Assembly: GCA_900637135.1 (NCBI GenBank)
Contig: LR134353.1
Coordinates: 4,650,001-4,714,000, forward strand
DNA: 64,000 nt
Direction of reading: 5' to 3'
DNA from: Mycolicibacterium flavescens
GTDB lineage: Bacteria; Actinomycetota; Actinomycetes; Mycobacteriales; Mycobacteriaceae
Shown here: positions 61,301-64,000 of the stretch, in pieces
Layout of the letters: each line of letters starts with the position of its first letter
Position numbering within the stretch: the first letter of the stretch is position 1
Position numbers and translations under genes: made by a program
The notes under the pieces: generated by a model
Database searches by the model: none
The model's input: only the letters and a program-made list of their open reading frames with translations
Told to the model about the DNA's origin: nothing

Positions 61301-62029
61301 ATGGCCAGACGCCCCGACCTGAAATCCGGCCCCGCGCGGCTCTTGGCGCTGGCCCGTACCACGATCCCCCCGATGCATCCGGCGGGGCTGCCGTTCGTCG
61401 GCGCGAGCCTGACGCTGGCCGCGCTCGGGCGCCGGAACCCGTGGCTGCGCGGTGCCGGGCTGGTATCGGCCGCCGCCAACGCCGCGTTCTTCCGCCACCC
61501 GCCGCGCGTACCGCCCACCCGGCCCGGTCTGGTCGTCGCCCCCGCCGACGGCTTGATCTGCCTGATCGAGGAGGCTGCGCCACCGGCCGAACTCGGTTTG
61601 CCCCCAACACCATTGCCCCGCATCAGCATCTTCCTGTCGGTGTTCGACGCGCATGTGCAGCGCGCCCCGGTCAGCGGTGCGGTCGTCGCGGTCGAGCACC
61701 GGCCGGGCTTGTTCGGCTCGGCCGAACTGGAAGCGGCCAGCGAGGACAACGAGCGCAACAGCGTGCTGATCCGCACCGCGGGCGGCGTCGAGGTGATCGC
61801 CGTACAGATCGCCGGCCTGGTGGCGCGGCGCATCGTGTGCGAGGCCAAGGTGGGCGACGAACTGGCGATCGGCGAGACCTACGGGCTGATCCGCTACGGC
61901 TCGCGGTTGGACACGTACCTGCCCGCCGGATCGCGCATCCTGGTGACGGTGGGACAGCGCGCGCTGGCGGGTGAGACGGTGTTGGCCGAACTAGAGTCCG
62001 ATGTCGCCGGCCGGATGGCTCCGGCATGA
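61301..62029 (+). CDS. psd: Phosphatidylserine decarboxylase
   Basis: A 242-residue membrane-associated enzyme that turns phosphatidylserine to phosphatidylethanolamine. The self-cleavage site is at Gly200-Ser201 in IRYGSRLDTYLP, where Ser becomes the pyruvoyl group; FLSVFDAHVQRAPVSG is a conserved block with the catalytic His. One or two hydrophobic segments near residues 28-65 anchor it. It overlaps pssA by four bases, so the two successive steps of PE synthesis are co-translated. Confidence 0.95.
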   Translation: MARRPDLKSGPARLLALARTTIPPMHPAGLPFVGASLTLAALGRRNPWLRGAGLVSAAANAAFFRHPPRVPPTRPGLVVAPADGLICLIEEAAPPAELGLPPTPLPRISIFLSVFDAHVQRAPVSGAVVAVEHRPGLFGSAELEAASEDNERNSVLIRTAGGVEVIAVQIAGLVARRIVCEAKVGDELAIGETYGLIRYGSRLDTYLPAGSRILVTVGQRALAGETVLAELESDVAGRMAPA

Positions 62030-62886
62030 TCCGGCCCCGCATCAAGCGCTCCGTCGTCAGCCTGCGCATCCTGCCCAGCGCGATGACGGTTGCCGCGATC
62101 TGCCTGGGGCTGAGTGCGGTCAAGATGGCGCTGGACGACCGGCCGACCGAGGCGATGGCGTTTCTGGCGGTCGCCGCGATACTCGACGCGCTCGACGGCC
62201 GCATCGCGCGCGCCCTGAAGGCGACGTCGAAGATGGGCGAGGAGATCGATTCACTCGCCGACGCCGTGAACTTCGGCGTCGCACCGGCTTTCATCGTGTA
62301 CGGCACGCTGCTGTCGAAATCGGAGGTCGGTTGGATCGTGGTGCTGGTGTACGCGGTGTGCATCGTGCTGCGCCTGGCCAGGTTCAACGCGATGCTCGAC
62401 GTCGACAAACCGGACTACGAGAAGAAGTACTTCGTGGGTATGCCCGCGCCGGCAGGTGCGATCGGCGCGATCGGTCCGCTGGCCGCCAAGATGCAGTTCG
62501 GCGACGGCTGGTGGACCTCCGAACCCGCCGTCGTCATCTGGATGCTCGGCGTCTCGGCGCTGGTGGTCAGCACGATCCCAATGCGCAAGATCCACACGTT
62601 CTCGGTGCCGCCCAACATGGTCGCGCCGCTGCTGGCGTTCGTGGCGATCGGCGTGGCCGCCGCGATCCTCTACGGCTACCTGGTGATCCTGATCATCATC
62701 GCCGCCTACGTCCTACACATCCCGTTCGCCATCCGCACCCGCCGGTTCCTGGCAGCGCACCCCGAAGTCTGGGACGACAAACCACGCCAGCAGCGTGCCG
62801 CCCGGCGGGCCATCCGCCGGGCCCAGCCGCACCGCCGGTCGGTGATGCGACTGGGACTGCGCAGACCCGGCTCCCGACATGACTGA
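62026..62886 (+). CDS. pssA: CDP-diacylglycerol-serine O-phosphatidyltransferase
   Basis: A 286-residue integral membrane enzyme that makes phosphatidylserine from CDP-diacylglycerol and serine. The CDP-alcohol transferase motif D-G-x2-A-R-x8-G-x3-D-x3-D is seen as DALDGRIARALKATSKMGEE then IDSLAD near residue 54. About seven hydrophobic helices follow; the basic tail (RRAIRRAQPHRRSVMRLGLR) is cytoplasmic. It gives the substrate of Psd, encoded just before. Confidence 0.95.
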   Translation: MIRPRIKRSVVSLRILPSAMTVAAICLGLSAVKMALDDRPTEAMAFLAVAAILDALDGRIARALKATSKMGEEIDSLADAVNFGVAPAFIVYGTLLSKSEVGWIVVLVYAVCIVLRLARFNAMLDVDKPDYEKKYFVGMPAPAGAIGAIGPLAAKMQFGDGWWTSEPAVVIWMLGVSALVVSTIPMRKIHTFSVPPNMVAPLLAFVAIGVAAAILYGYLVILIIIAAYVLHIPFAIRTRRFLAAHPEVWDDKPRQQRAARRAIRRAQPHRRSVMRLGLRRPGSRHD

Positions 62887-64000
62887 ACTGCAGTCCGACC
62901 GCCCGGCCCCCCGGGCGCACCTCACGCTGACCGCGCGGCTGAACACCTCGGCGCTCGACTCGCGCAGGGGTGTAGTGCGCCTGCATCCGGAAGCCATTGC
63001 CGCGCTGGGCATACGCGAATGGGATGCGGTGTCGCTGACCGGTTCGCGCACCACCGCCGCGGTGGCCGCCGAGGCACCCACCGGTGTTCCCACCGGCAAC
63101 GCGCTGCTCGACGACGTCACGCTGTCCAATGCCGGGCTGCGCGAGGACACCACCGTGCTCGTCGCGCCCGTGACCGTCTACGGCGCACGATCGGTGACGC
63201 TGTCGGGCTCGCGGCTGGCCAGTCAGTCGATCTCGCAGGCCACGCTACGACAAGCGTTGCTGGGCAAGGTGATGACGGTCGGTGACACGGTGTCGCTGCT
63301 GCCGCGGGAGCTGGGACCCGACATCCCGTCCTCGCGCGCGACCGCGGCGCTTGCCTCGTCGGTCGGCATCACCTGGACCTCCGAACTGTTGACGGTGACC
63401 GGCACCGATCCCGCGGGACCTGTGAGCGTGCAACCTAATTCGGCGGTCTGCTGGGCCGACGGCTCTTCGGGCGGATCCGTCGCACCCGCTTCGGACGCTG
63501 CGATCGGCCAGGCGGTGGTGACCGCACCGGAGACATCGCAGCCGGCGCTGAGCGTCGACGACCTCAAGGGGTCTCAGGCCGAGGCGCAGCGCCTGACCGA
63601 ATGGCTCAAGCTCGCGCTCGACCGGCCCGAGCTGCTTGAAACCCTGGGTGCCACGGCCAATCTGGGCGTTCTGGTGTCGGGTCCGGCCGGTGTCGGCAAG
63701 GCAGCGCTGGTGCGCGCGGTCTGCGCCGACCGGCGACTGGTCGAACTCGACGGCCCGGAGGTCGGCTCGCTACGCGCCGAGGACCGGATTGCAAGGGTGG
63801 CGTCGGCGGTGGCGACCGTCCGCGACGGCGGCGGCGTGCTGTTGATCACCGACATCGACGCGCTGCTGCCTGCCACCGCCGAACCGGTGGCCACGTTGAT
63901 CCTCACCGAACTCCGCAACGCGGTCGCCACCCGCGGTGTGGCGTTCGTCGCGACGTCGCAGCAGCCAGACAACGTCGACGCCCGGTTACGCGCGCCCGAC
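62879..64000 (+). CDS. CDC48-like AAA ATPase, N-terminal part (Rv0435c-like)
   Basis: The first 374 residues of a forward gene cut by the right edge. A CDC48 N-domain (double-psi barrel type) covers about residues 10-180, with RLHPEAIAALGIREWDAVSL; the first AAA module begins near residue 240, with Walker A GPAGVGKAALVRAV near residue 267 and Walker B VLLITDIDALLPA near residue 321. Ala replaces the usual Thr after the Walker Lys, so the first module may bind but hydrolyse ATP weakly; the second module lies outside the window. It overlaps pssA by eight bases. Confidence 0.9.
   Translation, partial: MTELQSDRPAPRAHLTLTARLNTSALDSRRGVVRLHPEAIAALGIREWDAVSLTGSRTTAAVAAEAPTGVPTGNALLDDVTLSNAGLREDTTVLVAPVTVYGARSVTLSGSRLASQSISQATLRQALLGKVMTVGDTVSLLPRELGPDIPSSRATAALASSVGITWTSELLTVTGTDPAGPVSVQPNSAVCWADGSSGGSVAPASDAAIGQAVVTAPETSQPALSVDDLKGSQAEAQRLTEWLKLALDRPELLETLGATANLGVLVSGPAGVGKAALVRAVCADRRLVELDGPEVGSLRAEDRIARVASAVATVRDGGGVLLITDIDALLPATAEPVATLILTELRNAVATRGVAFVATSQQPDNVDARLRAPD

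Overview
The window is high-GC actinobacterial chromosome that I read as a Mycobacterium/Mycolicibacterium species. The main reason is gene order: it runs colinear, in reverse orientation, with the M. tuberculosis segment from murB (Rv0482) down to the CDC48-like ATPase (Rv0435c). Recognisable landmarks are hbhA, icl/fadB2/ramB, lpdC, an MmpS/MmpL pair, the prolyl oligopeptidase, echA2, groEL2, moeA2, psd and pssA. Start codons are often GTG, gene ends overlap by 1 to 8 bases, and many genes have a TANNNT hexamer 6 to 8 bases before the start codon, as expected for leaderless mycobacterial transcripts. I saw no rRNA, tRNA, CRISPR array or insertion sequence. Ortholog names come from recall of family sequences and gene order, not from a search.

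Layout. 0-3.4 kb: the 5' end of murB diverges from a forward run (DUF2505, methyltransferase, nitrilase-fold hydrolase, DUF2993 membrane protein). 3.4-6.8 kb: an accessory reverse operon of a Thr-rich lipoprotein, an S53 serine-carboxyl peptidase and a polytopic membrane protein. 6.9-10.9 kb: conserved reverse block deoC, DUF2599, DUF2516, hbhA, Xre regulator, DUF445. 11-13.5 kb: TetR coupled to a PPK2 kinase, then a DUF559 protein; this occupies the place of umaA/pcaA in M. tuberculosis. 13.5-19 kb: glyoxylate and fat metabolism (fadB2, icl, acyl-ACP thioesterase) next to the regulator ramB. 19-25.7 kb: lpdC, an MmpS/MmpL exporter with a divergent TetR, and small membrane proteins. 25.7-30.5 kb: DUF779 protein and aldehyde dehydrogenase, then an MFS transporter facing a two-gene cassette of a 26-residue peptide and a phytanoyl-CoA-dioxygenase-like enzyme. 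30.6-37.8 kb: prolyl oligopeptidase, EfeO/EfeB iron uptake (no EfeU here), echA2, DUF2889 and a membrane protein. 37.8-45 kb: aldehyde dehydrogenase with palindromic operators, a frameshifted TetR joined in frame to a PAP2 phosphatase, DinB, VOC, a D-aminoacylase-like amidohydrolase, CMD, SDR and a flavin-fold protein. 45-47 kb: groEL2 with two CIRCE operators and a strong terminator. 47-59 kb: accessory segment between groEL2 and the Rv0439c-like SDR: TetR, DUF1398, MarR, cupin, UvrA-like ATPase, helicase, SRPBCC, HAD, flavoprotein and two PH-domain membrane proteins. 59-64 kb: conserved moeA2, psd, pssA and the start of the AAA ATPase.

Functional links. The icl/fadB2/thioesterase/ramB block, echA2 and lpdC fit growth on acetate and fatty acids; TGCGAA motifs upstream of icl and ramB suggest a shared RamB operator. 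efeO has two IdeR-like boxes just upstream, which fits iron control. The most unusual local system is the tiny acidic peptide, preceded by a strong ribosome binding site, whose stop codon overlaps the start of a 2-oxoglutarate dioxygenase gene. It sits between an MFS transporter and a prolyl oligopeptidase, a set that could make and process a modified peptide. Other points are a dispersed palindromic repeat inside the DUF779 reading frame and a PAP2/TetR locus broken by a one-base deletion.
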